64,000 nucleotides of DNA from Streptomyces sp. CB01635 (GTDB lineage Bacteria > Actinomycetota > Actinomycetes > Streptomycetales > Streptomycetaceae), in assembly GCF_002803065.1 (NCBI RefSeq), contig NZ_NNBL01000007.1:186001-250000 (forward strand), read 5' to 3'. This document shows positions 20,803 to 30,300 of this stretch, piece after piece. Every line of letters starts with the position of its first letter. The first letter of the stretch is position 1. The notes under the pieces are model-generated. The model had not been told where the DNA came from, ran no database searches, and saw only the letters and a list, made by a program, of their open reading frames with translations. The position numbers and the translations under genes are program-made.

Positions 20803-21345
20803 ATGACCCAGGACGACGGCGTCACCATCGGGCCTCTCGACCTCGCGGAACACGTGGACGAGGCACTGGCCGTGCAGGCGTACGCCTTCGGCCTGAGCGA
20901 CGACGAGATCGCCGTGCGCCGCCAGATCGTGCTGCGGCACCTCACCTACCCCGGAGCGCGCGCCCTCGGCGCGCACACCGAGGGCGGCCGACTCGTCGGC
21001 TTCGTCTACGGCATGCCGAACGACCGCGCCCACTGGTGGTCCACCGTGGTGGAGCCCTATCTGCGCACGCGCGCGCTGGACCGGTGGCTCGACGACTCCT
21101 TCGTGATCACCGAGCTGCACGTCCACCCCCGCTACCAGAACCGCGGGATCGGCCGGTCCCTCATCACGACCATCACGGACAGCGCCGACGAGCCCAAGTC
21201 GATCCTCTCGGCCATCGACTTCGACAGCCCGGCCCGCGGCCTGTACCACTCCCTCGGCTACGAGGACCTCGCCCGGCAGGTGCTCTTCCCCAGCGCTCCC
21301 CGGCCCTACGCGGTCATGGGTGCACCGCTCCCGCTGCGTCGCTGA
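20803..21345 (+). CDS. GNAT-family N-acetyltransferase
   Basis: This 180-residue single-domain acetyltransferase has the acetyl-CoA binding sequence LHVHPRYQNRGIGRSLITTI and the closing DSPARGLYHSLGYEDL. The substrate is unknown. The ATG at 20803 lies seven bases after TAGTCT (20790-20795), a good -10 box for a leaderless or near-leaderless transcript, and no ribosome site precedes it. It is 40 bases after the ABC ATPase gene but probably has its own promoter. Confidence 0.85.
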   Translation: MTQDDGVTIGPLDLAEHVDEALAVQAYAFGLSDDEIAVRRQIVLRHLTYPGARALGAHTEGGRLVGFVYGMPNDRAHWWSTVVEPYLRTRALDRWLDDSFVITELHVHPRYQNRGIGRSLITTITDSADEPKSILSAIDFDSPARGLYHSLGYEDLARQVLFPSAPRPYAVMGAPLPLRR

Positions 21346-21424
21346 AGGCAGCCGATTTCCGGGCGCGGGACGGACCCGGCTAACCTCCTGCACATCCCTA
21401 TCTTTCGCAGCAGGAGTCAAAATC

Positions 21425-23119
21425 ATGGCCCAGGTCCAGCGCATGTCCAAGTTGATGGTCAAGACACTGCGTGACGACCCGGCCGACGCCGAGACGCTCA
21501 ACCACAAGCTGCTCGTCCGGGCCGGGTACGTGCGCCGCACGGCCGCCGGTATCTGGTCCTGGCTGCCGCTGGGCAAGAAGGTCCTCGAGAACGTCGCCCG
21601 CGTGGTCCGTGAGGAGATGGACGACATGGGCGGTCAGGAGGTCCTGCTCCCGGCCCTGCTGCCCAAGGAGCCCTACGAGGCGACGGGCCGCTGGGAGGAG
21701 TACGGCCCCGAGCTGTTCCGCCTCAAGGACCGCAAGGGCGCGGAGTACCTCCTCGGCCCGACCCACGAGGAGATCTTCACGCAGCTGGTCAAGGACCAGT
21801 GCTCGTCCTACAAGGACCTGCCCGTGATCCTCTACCAGATCCAGGCGAAGTACCGCGACGAGGCCCGCCCGCGCGCCGGCATCCTGCGCGGCCGCGAGTT
21901 CCTCATGAAGGACTCGTACTCCTTCGACACCACCGACGAGGGCCTGGCCGAGTCGTACGCCCTGCACCGCGAGGCGTACATCAAGATCTTCGAGCGCCTC
22001 GGCCTGGACCACCGCATCGTCTCCGCCGTGTCCGGCGCGATGGGCGGCTCGGCCTCCGAGGAGTTCCTCGCCCCGGCCCCGGCCGGCGAGGACACCTTCG
22101 TCGACTGCCCGGCCTGCGACTACGCCGCCAACACCGAGGCCGTCACCTTCGCCGCCCCGGCCCCCGCGAGCGCCGAGCACCCGGCCGTGGAGGAGCTCGA
22201 CACCCCCGACACCCCGACCATCGAGACCCTCGCCGCCCACCTCGGCGTCCAGGCGTCGGCCACCCTGAAAAACCTCCTGGTCAAGGTCGACGGCGAGATC
22301 GTCGCCGTGGGCGTGCCCGGCAACCGCGAGGTGGACCTCGGCAAGCTCGGCGAGCACCTCTCCCCGGCCGTCGTCGAGCTCGTCACGGCCGAGGACTTCG
22401 AGGGCCGCGACGACCTCGTACGCGGTTACGTCGGCCCGCAGGGCCTGGCGAAGGTCCGCTACATCGCCGACCCGCGCATCGCCGCCGGCACGGCCTGGAT
22501 CACCGGCGCCAACAAGCCGGGCAAGCACGCGAAGAACGTCGTCGCGGGCCGCGACTTCGAGGTCGACGACTACCTCGACGTCGTCGTGGTGGAGGCGGGC
22601 GACCCCTGCCCCAAGTGCGGCACCGGTCTGCGCCTCGACCGCGCCATCGAGATCGGCCACATCTTCCAGCTCGGCCGCAAGTACGCCGACGCCTTCCAGC
22701 TCGACGTCCTCGGCAACCAGGGCAAGCCGGTCCGCGTGACCATGGGCTCGTACGGCATCGGCGTCTCCCGCGCCGTGGCCGCCCTCGCCGAGCAGACCGC
22801 GGACGACAAGGGCCTGTGCTGGCCCAAGGAGATCGCCCCGGCCGACGTCCACGTGGTCGCCGCCGGCAAGGCCCTCCAGACGGAGCTGGCGCTCGACGTC
22901 TCCCAGAAGCTGGGCGCCGCCGGCGTCCGCGTCCTGGTCGACGACCGCGCCGGTGTCTCGCCGGGCGTGAAGTTCACCGACGCCGAGCTCATCGGCGTCC
23001 CGCAGATCCTCGTCGCCGGCCGCCGCTCGGCCGAGGGCATCGTGGAACTGAAGGACCGCAAGACGGGCGAGCGCGAGGAAGTAACGGTCGAGGAGGCCGT
23101 CGCCCGCCTCACGGCCTGA
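21425..23119 (+). CDS. proS: Prolyl-tRNA synthetase, bacterial type
   Basis: ProRS charges tRNA-Pro with proline. The 564-residue product is the long bacterial form. The class II catalytic core appears as RTAAGIWSWLPLGKKVLENV and LLGPTHEEIFT, with the second half as GSYGIGVSRAV. Between them (about residues 230-390) lies the inserted YbaK-like editing domain that removes alanine from tRNA-Pro. The C-terminal anticodon-binding domain begins near residue 470. A CAGGAG ribosome site precedes the ATG. TAACCT at 21381-21386 is a possible -10. A strong terminator follows. Confidence 0.97.
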   Translation: MAQVQRMSKLMVKTLRDDPADAETLNHKLLVRAGYVRRTAAGIWSWLPLGKKVLENVARVVREEMDDMGGQEVLLPALLPKEPYEATGRWEEYGPELFRLKDRKGAEYLLGPTHEEIFTQLVKDQCSSYKDLPVILYQIQAKYRDEARPRAGILRGREFLMKDSYSFDTTDEGLAESYALHREAYIKIFERLGLDHRIVSAVSGAMGGSASEEFLAPAPAGEDTFVDCPACDYAANTEAVTFAAPAPASAEHPAVEELDTPDTPTIETLAAHLGVQASATLKNLLVKVDGEIVAVGVPGNREVDLGKLGEHLSPAVVELVTAEDFEGRDDLVRGYVGPQGLAKVRYIADPRIAAGTAWITGANKPGKHAKNVVAGRDFEVDDYLDVVVVEAGDPCPKCGTGLRLDRAIEIGHIFQLGRKYADAFQLDVLGNQGKPVRVTMGSYGIGVSRAVAALAEQTADDKGLCWPKEIAPADVHVVAAGKALQTELALDVSQKLGAAGVRVLVDDRAGVSPGVKFTDAELIGVPQILVAGRRSAEGIVELKDRKTGEREEVTVEEAVARLTA

Positions 23120-23129
23120 TCCGCAAGCA

Positions 23130-23162
23130 CTGAGGGCCGGGACGTTCTGTCCCGGCCCTCAG
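23130..23162 (+). terminator. Hairpin terminator after proS
   Basis: A 14-bp perfect stem (CTGAGGGCCGGGAC and its complement) with a 5-base loop starts 10 bases after the proS stop. It may also serve the convergent reverse-strand gene that ends at 23227. Confidence 0.85.
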
Positions 23163-23174
23163 TCGTCCCCCGAA

Positions 23175-23220
23175 GGGGCGCGGGGAACTGCGCGACCAGC
23201 CACCGACGGCCCGCACGCGA
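23175..23220 (+). repeat. Dispersed Streptomyces intergenic repeat, copy 2
   Basis: It shares the exact core GCGGGGAACTGCGCGA (23180-23195) and the following CCGCAC with the copy at 13938-13980. It lies between the proS terminator and the end of the convergent gene. Confidence 0.6.
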
Positions 23221-23226
23221 CCACCG

Positions 23227-24120
23227 TCAGAGCCAGCCCGCAAACTCCAGCAACAACTCCGCATCCCGCCCACGCCCCACGCGCAGTGCCCGTACACCGG
23301 ACTCCACCGCCCGGAACAGCGTCCACCCGCGCAGCCGCTCCTGGTCCACATCGAGGGACTCCGCGAGCCGCTTCACGCGCCGCCGCGTCGTCGCCGCACC
23401 GGACGGCGACGCGATCAGGTCCTCCACCCGGTCCCTGACGAGCCGCGCGAGGTCGAAGGCGCACTCGCCGACCACCGGGTCGGGACCGACCGCGAGCCAC
23501 GGCGTCCGCTCCCCGGCCAGCACCTTGCTCTGCCGGAACGTCCCGTGCAGCAGCCGTAGTTCAGGCGGCGCCACGAGCAGTTCGTCCCGCGCCGTGAGGG
23601 CCGCGTCCACCAGGGGCACGACATCCGGCTCCGCGGCGGCGGTGGCGCGCATCGCCGCGGCCTGACGGCCCGTCCGGTCGGCGACCGTCTCGCAGGAACG
23701 CCACGACGGAGGTTCCACCCACAGCCTGCGCAGCGTGCCGGCCGCCTCAAGGAGCGCCTTCGCCTCGGGCAGCGAGCGCACCGACACCTCGGGGTGCAGC
23801 CTTTCCAGGAGCAGGTCACCGCCGTCGCCGAGGAGTTGCACCGCCCCCAACCCGTTCCAGTGCGTGAGAGCCGCGTGCTCGGCCTCCGGGCGGAAGCGCT
23901 CCGGCGCCAGTTTGAGGACGGCGGGCGTTCCGTCGGCCCGCCGCACCAGGACGACGAGACTGCTGCGCCCACCCGGCACATGCACCCGCTCGACCGTCAA
24001 CTCGAGCCGTTCCACGGCCTCCTGAAGAATCTCCGGCACCCTCGCCAGCCACGCGGACGCCCCGTCGTCCCGCACCTCGCCGAGCGCGTTGACCAGCCGC
24101 TTCGGCGGTTCGAAAGACAT
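23227..24120 (-). CDS. Aminoglycoside-phosphotransferase-like protein with degenerate active site
   Basis: This 297-residue protein resembles the APH(6)/hydroxyurea-kinase family. The nucleotide-binding Lys is kept (AVLKLAPE, K70), as is the region LLLERLHPEVSVRSLP. However, the catalytic loop, normally HGDLHPGNVL, reads HGTFRQSKVL (residues 192-201), so both the catalytic Asp and the metal-binding Asn are replaced. The metal-binding segment that normally reads AIDPKPLVGDP is AVGPDPVVGEC, losing its Asp. I infer a pseudokinase, not an active resistance enzyme. The ATG is preceded by GGGAG. It is the last gene of a reverse-strand group. Confidence 0.75.
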   Translation of the reverse strand: MSFEPPKRLVNALGEVRDDGASAWLARVPEILQEAVERLELTVERVHVPGGRSSLVVLVRRADGTPAVLKLAPERFRPEAEHAALTHWNGLGAVQLLGDGGDLLLERLHPEVSVRSLPEAKALLEAAGTLRRLWVEPPSWRSCETVADRTGRQAAAMRATAAAEPDVVPLVDAALTARDELLVAPPELRLLHGTFRQSKVLAGERTPWLAVGPDPVVGECAFDLARLVRDRVEDLIASPSGAATTRRRVKRLAESLDVDQERLRGWTLFRAVESGVRALRVGRGRDAELLLEFAGWL

Positions 24121-24185
24121 GTGCGAGCAACTCCCTTCCCCGTGACCGTCCCCGTGACGGCGGACGGTACGTGTGACCGTGGCGG

Positions 24186-24662
24186 CTACGCCTGCGGTGT
24201 CGCGGACGCTTGGGGCGCCGCGGCCCGCTCGGCGAGACCAGGGAAGGCTACGCTGCCGCCCCGCCACCGCACCGCGCGCACCGCCGCCTCCCGCAGCGCG
24301 TCCGCCGCGCCCCTGCGCCGCGCGCCCTCGGAGGCCCGCACCAGGTCCGAGTAGACGCCGGCGACGCGGTCCTCGATGTCCGCCGCGAGCCGCGCCGCCG
24401 CCGCCGAGTCCGGCACGGGGAAGGGCAGCGCGTAGGCACCTGCCGAGGGCTCGGGCTCGCCGCCGAGGTCGCGGACCGTGCGCCGCAGGTCGTCACGGCG
24501 CGCCCGGTGGGAGTCGTACGCGGTGCGCGCCTCGGGCCTGCGGCTCTCGCTGATCCGGCCGCCGACGACGCCGTACCCGTAAACAGCCGCGTGCTCGGCG
24601 GCCAGTGCCGCCTGGACCGCGGAGAGAAGCTGCTTGTCGCCCTTGTCGCCCTTGTCGGCCAT
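24186..24662 (-). CDS. Ferritin-like DUF4439 domain protein
   Basis: This 158-residue helical protein starts with LLSAVQAALAAEHAAVYGYG and continues with an Arg-rich second helix (YDSHRARRDDLRRTVRDLG). This matches DUF4439, a ferritin-like four-helix fold. A His and Glu of the first helix (AAEHAA) could be metal ligands, but ferroxidase function is not established for the family. It begins one base after the stop of the lipoprotein gene upstream, so the two are coupled. Confidence 0.8.
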   Translation of the reverse strand: MADKGDKGDKQLLSAVQAALAAEHAAVYGYGVVGGRISESRRPEARTAYDSHRARRDDLRRTVRDLGGEPEPSAGAYALPFPVPDSAAAARLAADIEDRVAGVYSDLVRASEGARRRGAADALREAAVRAVRWRGGSVAFPGLAERAAAPQASATPQA

Positions 24663-24663
24663 G

Positions 24664-25176
24664 TCAGTCCTTCGTCAGCAGATACGCGTGTCCGGCGCCC
24701 GCGGCGGCCACCGAGGCGAGCAGGCGCGCCAGTTCGGCGGGGGCGTCGACCAGGGCGGCCGCACGACGGTCGGCGAGTTCCCGCTCGGCCGTCGCCAGCG
24801 CCCGCACGGTGTCCTTCTCGGAGGCCGGAGAGGCGGACGGCGACGGCGACGGCGAGGCCGAGGCCGGTGCGGCCGGGCGCGCCGCGGCACCGAAGCTCTT
24901 CGCGTGCCGGGCCACCTCGTCGCGCAACGGCCCGAGCCGTGCGGCCAGGGCGGGATGGGCCGCGAGCGCGGCCTCGTAACGGTCGAGCAGGTCGCCGCTG
25001 TCGCGGGCCGCGCGCGCCTTGATCCGCTGCGCGGCGGACACGCTGCGCGCGCCCCTGGCACTGTCCGAAGCGGGGTCCTCGCCGTCGGAACAGCCCGTCA
25101 GGAGCGCGGCCCCGCCCACCGAGGCCAGCAGGCTCCTTCTACGCGGCCCCGCGGGGGCCCCATTGGTCAACGGCAC
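24664..25176 (-). CDS. Tat-type lipoprotein of unknown function
   Basis: This 170-residue protein has an N-terminus with RRRSLLASVGG and a lipobox ending in LLTGC (Cys at about residue 29), so it looks like a Tat-exported lipoprotein. The mature part is helical and Ala-rich with a Ser/Pro linker (ASPSPSPSAS). Its first gene position, directly upstream of the DUF4439 ferritin-like gene, is a pairing I regard as functional. It is divergent from rimP with 183 bases between, which must hold both promoters. Confidence 0.75.
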   Translation of the reverse strand: MPLTNGAPAGPRRRSLLASVGGAALLTGCSDGEDPASDSARGARSVSAAQRIKARAARDSGDLLDRYEAALAAHPALAARLGPLRDEVARHAKSFGAAARPAAPASASPSPSPSASPASEKDTVRALATAERELADRRAAALVDAPAELARLLASVAAAGAGHAYLLTKD

Positions 25177-25359
25177 GGCAGACGTCCTCGGCAGGAAGGA
25201 TGGCAGGAAGGATTCAGCAGGAGCGGCGGGCGGCAGGCCCGGTGATCACCGTACCTTCGGCCCACGTCGGGTGGACGGCAACACCCCCCTGGACCGGATA
25301 CCCTTTGACCTGACACACGACGAGACCACAACAGCACACGCGGCCGAGGAGTCACCCGG

Positions 25360-25872
25360 ATGAGCACCACCCAGAGCGAGAGGCTGCGGTCACTACTGGA
25401 ACCGCTCGTGAGCTCTCAGGGCCTCGATCTCGAAGAGATCGAAGTGGCATCGGTCGGGCGTAAGCGAGTGCTGCGAGTCGTCGTCGACTCCGATTCCGGA
25501 GCCGATCTGGACCAGGTCGCCGATGTGAGCCGCGCGCTCTCGGCGAAGCTCGACGAGACGGACGCCATGGGCGAGGGCGAGTACGACCTCGAGGTGGGCA
25601 CCCCCGGCGCCGAGCGGCCGCTGACGGAGCACCGGCACTACATGCGCGCGGTCGACCGCCTGGTGAAGTTCCAGCTGGCCGACGGCGCCGACACCGAGCT
25701 CGTCGCGCGGATCCTGAAGGTCGACGACGAGGGCCTGGACCTCGAGGTGCCCGGCGTGAAGGGGCGCAAGCCCACCGCCCGCAGGCTCACCTTCGACGAC
25801 ATCGCCAAGGCGCGCGTCCAGGTCGAGTTCAACCGTAAGAACAAGAACGAAGAGAATGCAGAGGAGGCGTAG
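25360..25872 (+). CDS. rimP: Ribosome maturation factor RimP
   Basis: RimP assists assembly of the 30S subunit. The 170-residue protein has the family's two parts: an alpha/beta N-terminal domain with VVVDSDSGADLDQVADVSRA and LEVGTPGAERPLTEHRHY, and an SH3-like C-terminal domain ending in FDDIAKARVQVEF. GAGGAG lies about nine bases before the ATG. It starts the rimP-nusA-ylxR-infB-ylxP-rbfA-truB operon and ends two bases before the nusA start. Confidence 0.95.
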   Translation: MSTTQSERLRSLLEPLVSSQGLDLEEIEVASVGRKRVLRVVVDSDSGADLDQVADVSRALSAKLDETDAMGEGEYDLEVGTPGAERPLTEHRHYMRAVDRLVKFQLADGADTELVARILKVDDEGLDLEVPGVKGRKPTARRLTFDDIAKARVQVEFNRKNKNEENAEEA

Positions 25873-25874
25873 CC

Positions 25875-26864
25875 GTGGACATCGACATGAGTGCCCTGCG
25901 GGGTCTGGTGCGAGAGAAGGAGATCTCCTTCTCCCTGCTGGTCGAAGCGATCGAGTCGGCCCTCCTCATCGCCTACCACCGCACCGAGGGAAGCCGTCGC
26001 CACGCGCGCGTGCGCCTCGACCGTGAGAGCGGACATGTGACGGTGTGGGCGAAGGAGGACCCGGCGGACCTCGAAGAGGGCCAGGAGGCCCGGGAGTTCG
26101 ACGACACCCCGTCCGACTTCGGCCGCATCGCCGCGACGACCGCGAAGCAGGTCATCCTGCAGCGGCTGCGCGACGCCGAGGACGACGCGACGCTCGGCGA
26201 GTACGCCGGCCGCGAGGGCGACATCGTGACGGGCGTGGTCCAGCAGGGCCGCGACCCGAAGAACGTGCTCGTCGACATCGGCAAGCTCGAGGCCATCCTG
26301 CCGGTGCAGGAGCAGGTCCCGGGTGAGGACTACCAGCACGGCCTGCGCCTTCGCTCGTACGTGGTGCGCGTCGCGAAGGGTGTGCGCGGTCCATCCGTGA
26401 CCCTGTCGCGCACGCACCCGAACCTGGTGAAGAAGCTGTTCGCGCTCGAGGTCCCCGAGATCGCCGACGGCTCCGTCGAGATCTGTGCCATCGCGCGCGA
26501 GGCCGGGCACCGCACGAAGATCGCGGTCCGCTCGACCCGCTCCGGCCTGAACGCCAAGGGCGCCTGCATCGGCCCGATGGGTGGCCGTGTGCGCAATGTC
26601 ATGGCCGAGCTCAACGGCGAGAAGATCGACATCGTCGACTGGTCCGACGACCCGGCGGACATGGTGGCCAACGCCCTGTCCCCGGCGCGCGTGTCCAAGG
26701 TCGAGGTCGTGGACATGGCCGCCCGCTCCGCGCGGGTGATCGTGCCGGACTACCAGCTGTCGCTCGCCATCGGCAAGGAGGGCCAGAACGCCCGCCTCGC
26801 CGCACGGCTCACCGGCTGGCGGATCGACATCCGTCCGGACACCGAGCAGCAGCCGGCGGAGTAG
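25875..26864 (+). CDS. nusA: Transcription termination/antitermination factor NusA
   Basis: NusA binds RNA polymerase and modulates pausing and termination. The 329-residue actinobacterial form has the N-terminal polymerase-binding domain, an S1 domain (about residues 110-180, with GDIVTGVVQQGRDPKNVLVD), and two KH domains (GACIGPMGGRVRNVMAELNG and AIGKEGQNARLAARLTGWRI). It lacks the C-terminal acidic repeats found in E. coli NusA (495 residues), which is usual in this phylum. The start is GTG, two bases after rimP. Confidence 0.96.
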   Translation: MDIDMSALRGLVREKEISFSLLVEAIESALLIAYHRTEGSRRHARVRLDRESGHVTVWAKEDPADLEEGQEAREFDDTPSDFGRIAATTAKQVILQRLRDAEDDATLGEYAGREGDIVTGVVQQGRDPKNVLVDIGKLEAILPVQEQVPGEDYQHGLRLRSYVVRVAKGVRGPSVTLSRTHPNLVKKLFALEVPEIADGSVEICAIAREAGHRTKIAVRSTRSGLNAKGACIGPMGGRVRNVMAELNGEKIDIVDWSDDPADMVANALSPARVSKVEVVDMAARSARVIVPDYQLSLAIGKEGQNARLAARLTGWRIDIRPDTEQQPAE

Positions 26865-26943
26865 CCACCACAAAGATCACGACAACAACCGTTCGATTTT
26901 TGCCCCAAAGGGGTGAGGTCGGTGCGGGGAGGTAGACTTAAGC

Positions 26944-27222
26944 GTGTCTGGCCGGACGCATGCCCGTGCATGCCCAGAGCGCACGTGTGTGGGGTGCCGG
27001 GAGCGAACGGCCAAGAGCGATCTGCTGCGCATCGTGGTGATCGAGGGTGAATGTGTCCCCGATCAGCGCGGTACGCTGCCCGGCCGGGGTGCGTATGTGC
27101 ATCCCGCCCTGGTCTGTCTCGACCTGGCGGTCCGCCGCCGGGCGTTCCAGCGGGCGTTCAAAGCCCCTGGACCGTTCGATACGGAGGCCCTGCGCCACCG
27201 CGTCGAGCAGGTAACACCGTAG
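26944..27222 (+). CDS. ylxR: YlxR-type RNA-binding protein (DUF448)
   Basis: This 92-residue protein carries the diagnostic RTCVGCRERTAKSDLLRIV near its start and GRGAYVHP in the middle. YlxR is a small nucleic-acid-binding protein coded between nusA and infB in many bacteria. In some species it acts as a regulator or an RNase P partner. GGGGAGG lies 11 bases before the GTG start, and the preceding TAGACT (26933-26938) could be an internal -10 box. Confidence 0.9.
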   Translation: MSGRTHARACPERTCVGCRERTAKSDLLRIVVIEGECVPDQRGTLPGRGAYVHPALVCLDLAVRRRAFQRAFKAPGPFDTEALRHRVEQVTP

Positions 27223-27368
27223 AACGTGCCGTACGGGACCCCGTGCGGTCCTGGTACCCCCGCGAGTTGGAAGTAGGTCGAGATTGCGATGAGCACTCGA
27301 TGAGCACGCGATGAGTACGCCCATGAAGTAGCGACGGTCCGGCGTAACCCGGACCTAAAAGGAGCGAA

Positions 27369-30300
27369 GTGGCTAAGGTCCGGGTATACGAACTCGCCAA
27401 GGAGTTCGGGGTGGAGAGCAAGGTCGTCATGGCCAAGCTCCAAGAACTCGGTGAATTTGTCCGTTCGGCGTCCTCGACGATCGAGGCGCCTGTAGTACGC
27501 AAGCTGACTGACGCCCTCCAGCAGGGCAGTGGCGGCGGCAAGCCCGCCGCCCGCAAGGCCGCGCCCGCGAAGCCCTCGCCGGCCCGTCCGTCTCCGGCGC
27601 AGGCCGCAAAGCCTGCTGCTCCGCGCCCGCCGGCTCCCAAGCCTGCCGCCGCGGAGAAGCCCGCTGCCGACGCCCCGGTGACCCCGGCCGCCGGTCAGCG
27701 TCCGACGCCCGGCCCGAAGCCGGCTCCGCGTCCCGCGGCTCCGGCCCCGGCCGCGCCCGAGTTCACGGCGCCGCCCGCGGCTCCGGCCGCTCCCGCTGCC
27801 CAGGCCCCCGCGGCCTCCCCGGCAGCCGGCCCGCGTCCGGGTGCCCGTCCCGGTGCCCCCAAGCCCGGTGGCGCCCGTCCGGCCGGTCCCGGCCAGGGTG
27901 CTCAGGGTCAGGGCCGTGGCGAGCGCGGCGACCGTGGCGACCGTCAGGGTGCTCCGCGCCCCGGCGGCCAGGGTCAGGGCCAGCGTCCCGGCGGTCGTCC
28001 CGCCGGCCCGCGTCCCGGTAACAACCCGTTCACCTCTGGTGGCTCCACCGGCATGGCGCGCCCCCAGGCGCCCCGTCCCGGCGGTGCCCCGCGTCCCGGC
28101 GGCGGCCAGGGTGGCCCCGGCGGCCCGCGTCCGCAGGGTGGCCCCGGCGGCGCCCCGCGTCCGCAGGGTGGTCAGGGCGGCGCCCGTCCGACTCCGGGCG
28201 GCATGCCCCGTCCGCAGGCCGGCGCTCCGCGTCCGGGTGGCGCCCCCGGTGGTAACCGTCCGAACCCGGGCATGATGCCGCAGCGTCCCGCTGCCGGCAG
28301 CCCGCGTCCCGGTGGTGGCCCCGGCGGTGGCCGTGGTCCCGGCGGCGGCGGTCGCCCGGGTGGTGGCGGCGGCGGTCGTCCCGGTGGCGGCGGCGGCTTC
28401 GCCGGTCGTCCGGCCGGTCCCGGTGGCGGCGGCGGCGGTTTCGCCGGTCGTCCCGGTGGCGGCGGCGGCGGTTTCGCCGGTCGTCCCGGTGGCGGTGGCG
28501 GTTTCGCCGGTCGTCCCGGTGGCGGTCGTCCCGGTGGTCCCGGTGCCCGTGGTGGCACGCAGGGTGCGTTCGGCCGTCCCGGCGGGCCCGCCCGTCGTGG
28601 CCGTAAGTCGAAGCGGCAGAGGCGCCAGGAGTACGAGGCCATGCAGGCCCCGTCGGTCGGCGGCGTCATGCTGCCTCGCGGCAACGGGCAGTCCGTCCGT
28701 CTGTCGCGCGGTGCCTCCCTCACCGACTTCGCGGAGAAGATCAACGCCAACCCGGCGTCGCTCGTCGCCGTGATGATGAACCTCGGCGAGATGGTCACTG
28801 CCACGCAGTCCGTCTCCGACGAGACGCTGAAGCTCCTCGCGGATGAGATGAACTACATCCTCGAGATCGTCAGCCCCGAGGAGGAGGACCGCGAGCTGCT
28901 CGAGTCCTTCGACATCGAGTTCGGCGAGGACGAGGGTGGCGAGGAGTTCCTCGTCGCGCGTCCGCCGGTCGTGACCGTCATGGGTCACGTCGACCACGGT
29001 AAGACCCGACTGCTCGACACCATCCGCAAGACGAACGTCGTCGCGGGCGAGGCCGGCGGTATCACGCAGCACATCGGTGCGTACCAGGTCTCCACCGAGG
29101 TCAACGAGGAAGAGCGTCGGATCACCTTCATCGACACCCCGGGTCACGAGGCGTTCACCGCCATGCGTGCCCGTGGTGCGAAGTCGACCGACATCGCGAT
29201 CCTCGTGGTCGCGGCCAACGACGGCGTCATGCCTCAGACGATCGAGGCGCTCAACCACGCGAAGGCGGCCGGCGTGCCGATCGTCGTCGCGGTCAACAAG
29301 ATCGACGTCGAGGGTGCCGACCCGACCAAGGTGCGCGGTCAGCTCACCGAGTTCGGCCTGGTGGCCGAGGAGTACGGCGGCGACACGATGTTCGTCGACA
29401 TCTCCGCCAAGCAGGGTCTGAACATCGACTCCCTGCTCGAGGCCGTGGTCCTGACCGCGGACGCCTCGCTCGACCTGCGGGCCAACCCGGAGCAGGACGC
29501 GCAGGGTATTGCGATCGAGTCCCACCTCGACCGTGGTCGCGGTGCCGTCTCGACCGTCCTCGTCCAGCGCGGCACGCTGCGCATCGGTGACACGATGGTC
29601 GTCGGCGACGCGTACGGCCGTGTCCGCGCGATGCTCGACGACAACGGGAACAACGTCGAGGAAGCGGGTCCCTCGACCCCCGTCCTCGTTCTCGGTCTCA
29701 CCAACGTCCCGGGTGCCGGCGACAACTTCCTGGTGGTCGACGAGGACCGTACGGCCCGTCAGATCGCCGAGAAGCGTGCCGCTCGCGAGCGCAACGCCAA
29801 CTTCGCGCGGCGTGGCGTCCGGTTCTCCCTGGAGAACCTGGACGAGGCCCTCAAGGCCGGTCTGGTGCAGGAACTCAACCTCATCATCAAGGGCGACGCG
29901 TCCGGTTCGGTGGAGGCTCTCGAGTCCTCGCTGCTCCAGCTCGACGTCGGCGAAGAGGTCGACATCCGCGTCCTGCACCGCGGCGTGGGTGCCGTCACCG
30001 AGTCGGACATCGACCTGGCGACCGGCTCCGACGCGATCGTCATCGGCTTCAACGTCCGCGCTGCGGGCCGCGCGGCCCAGATGGCGGACCGCGAGGGCGT
30101 CGACGTCCGCTACTACTCGGTGATCTACCAGGCCATCGAGGAGATCGAGGCGGCCCTCAAGGGCATGCTCAAGCCGGAGTACGAAGAGGTCGAGCTCGGC
30201 ACGGCGGAGATCCGCGAGATCTTCCGCTCGTCCAAGCTGGGCAACATCGCCGGTGTGCTCGTCCGGTCCGGCGAGGTCAAGCGCAACACCAAGGCGCGCT

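Noticed and set aside
23227..24120. Aminoglycoside resistance gene
   Set aside because: The catalytic Asp and both metal ligands are replaced, so active phosphotransfer is unlikely.
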